6,728 nucleotides of DNA from Porticoccaceae bacterium. GTDB lineage: Bacteria > Pseudomonadota > Gammaproteobacteria > Pseudomonadales > Porticoccaceae. The translations under genes and the position numbers were made by a program. Location of the stretch: assembly GCA_023255165.1 (NCBI GenBank), contig JALRJD010000181.1, positions 1 through 6,728 on the forward strand, read 5' to 3'. Under the pieces are notes generated by a model, which was not told the origin of the DNA, searched no databases, and saw only the letters and a program-made list of their open reading frames with translations. This document shows positions 5,663-6,728 of this stretch, one piece after another (positions within the stretch are counted from its first letter, which is position 1; every line of letters begins with the position of its first letter).

Positions 5663-6728
5663 ATGACCGCTGCACAAACAATTAATCAAAAAGACTTTAC
5701 CGACTATAAAGTCGCCGATATCTCGCTTGCCGATTGGGGCAAAAAAGAGATCGCAATTGCCGAAACCGAAATGCCCGCGCTGATGGCGCTGCGCGAAAAA
5801 TATCATGCCGAGCAGCCCCTGGCCGGAGCGCGTATTCTCGGCTGTATCCACATGACCATTCAAACCGCCGTGCTGATCGAAACGCTGGTCGCGCTGGGTG
5901 CCGAGGTGCGCTGGACATCATGCAATATCTTCTCAACCCAGGATCATGCCGCCGCCGCGGTTGCCGCCAACGGCACGCCCGTATTTGCCTGGAAAGGTGA
6001 GACCGAGGAAGAGTATGAGTGGTGTCTTGAGCAACAGGTCTTGAAAGACGGTGTGCCCTGGAATGCCAATATGGTGCTCGACGACGGCGGCGACCTGACT
6101 GCGCTGCTGCACAACAAATACCCGCAGGTGCTGGATGCGGTTCACGGCATCACCGAAGAGACCACAACAGGTGTTCACCGTCTCTATGAAATGCTTGAGC
6201 GCGGCGAGCTAAAAGTGCCCGCGATCAATGTTAATGACTCTGTGACCAAGTCAAAGTGTGACAATAAGTACGGCTGTCGCCACAGCCTTAACGACGCGAT
6301 AAAACGCGCCACCGATCACCTGCTGTCTGGCAAGAAAGCGGTTGTGATTGGCTACGGCGATGTGGGCAAAGGATCAGCCCAGTCTCTGCGTCAGGAAGGC
6401 ATGATCGTCAAGGTCACTGAGTCCGATCCAATCTGCGCCATGCAGGCCTGCCTTGATGGCTTTGAAGTCGTTTCAACTTACAACGAAGGCGACTCGACCA
6501 AAGGTGTGAATGAGACGTTGCTGGCCAACACTGATCTGCTGGTAACCACCACTGGTAACGTTAATGTCTGCGGCGCCGATATTCTTGGTGCCCTGAAGAG
6601 CGGCTGTGTGGTCTGCAATATCGGCCATTTCGACAATGAAATCGACACTGCCTATATGCGCAAAACCTGGAGCTGGGAAGAGATTAAGCCCCAGGTCCAC
6701 AAGATCTATCGCGATCGCGCAAGCAACG
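5663..6728 (+). CDS. ahcY: S-adenosylhomocysteinase (SAH hydrolase), C-terminus beyond the window
   Basis: The first 355 residues of an NAD-dependent enzyme that reversibly splits S-adenosylhomocysteine to homocysteine and adenosine. This relieves product inhibition of methyltransferases and feeds methionine resynthesis. Family features in order are FTDYKVADISLADWG, substrate motif GCIHMTIQTA (60-69), CNIFSTQDHAAAA, and D140 in VLDDGGDL. They continue with EETTTGVH (165-172, E166), K196 and D200-N201 in NDSVTKSKCDNKYGCR with C205, and the NAD loop GYGDVGKG (230-237). TTTGNVNV, CNIGHFDNEID and WSWEEIKPQVHKIYR follow. Catalytic residues sit a uniform ten positions after the human ones (D131, E156, K186, D190, C195). 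GCIHM, KYGCRHSLNDAIKRAT and WEEIKPQVHKI match the Pseudomonas form of about 469 residues, so about 110 residues are missing only because the window ends. Position 82 bases after metK suggests an operon; metF often follows in relatives. Confidence 0.97.
   Translation, partial: MTAAQTINQKDFTDYKVADISLADWGKKEIAIAETEMPALMALREKYHAEQPLAGARILGCIHMTIQTAVLIETLVALGAEVRWTSCNIFSTQDHAAAAVAANGTPVFAWKGETEEEYEWCLEQQVLKDGVPWNANMVLDDGGDLTALLHNKYPQVLDAVHGITEETTTGVHRLYEMLERGELKVPAINVNDSVTKSKCDNKYGCRHSLNDAIKRATDHLLSGKKAVVIGYGDVGKGSAQSLRQEGMIVKVTESDPICAMQACLDGFEVVSTYNEGDSTKGVNETLLANTDLLVTTTGNVNVCGADILGALKSGCVVCNIGHFDNEIDTAYMRKTWSWEEIKPQVHKIYRDRASN

Noticed and set aside
6239..6281. Apparent substitutions in AhcY (KCDNKYGCRHS versus the common KFDNLYGCRES)
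   Set aside because: The KYGCRHS version is normal in the Pseudomonas-type enzyme, and catalytic K196, D200, N201 and C205 are intact, so this is a lineage feature and not a defect.

Overview
The window is almost entirely a gammaproteobacterial chromosome segment, with a short unrelated piece attached at its left end. From about base 350 to 6728 the genes resemble those of the Pseudomonas/Cellvibrionales lineage. The evidence is a Pseudomonas-type S-adenosylhomocysteinase, an Epd-type dehydrogenase directly after transketolase, and an ArsR-methyltransferase fusion regulator next to metK. This placement rests on remembered family sequences, not on a search. The first ~345 bases are a GC-richer internal piece of rpoB that looks actinobacterial (Microbacteriaceae-like). 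It meets the 3' part of epd, in opposite gene orientation, with no intervening DNA. This is best read as a chimeric join (assembly, amplification or cloning) and not as biology. LAYOUT: 2-~348 (+) is an rpoB fragment. ~349-1141 (-) is epd, which has lost its C-terminal quarter at the join. 1141-3135 (-) is a complete tkt; its stop overlaps the epd start by one base (TAATG), so the two form a carbon-metabolism operon transcribed leftward. 3136-3391 is a divergent control region of 256 bases. 3392-4396 (+) is a probable sahR, an ArsR-type repressor fused to a SAM-dependent methyltransferase fold. 4426-5580 (+) is metK. 5663-6728 (+) is ahcY, cut by the window end. HOW THE GENES WORK TOGETHER: The right half is a compact SAM-cycle operon. 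MetK makes SAM, methyltransferases turn it into SAH, AhcY hydrolyses SAH, and the first gene encodes a regulator whose C-terminal domain is built to bind SAM or SAH. The left half (tkt-epd) handles sugar phosphates and probably leads to vitamin B6 precursor and pgk/fba beyond the break. The most informative noncoding features are two. The first is an AT-rich operator at 3342-3370 made of three 10-base half-sites in alternating orientation, overlapping the probable sahR promoter. The second is a degenerate array of four 13-base tandem units (5601-5652) filling most of the metK-ahcY gap and running into the ahcY ribosome binding site. I found no mobile element, CRISPR, tRNA, rRNA or known riboswitch, and no wholly new system; the novelty lies in regulatory detail and in the chimeric edge.
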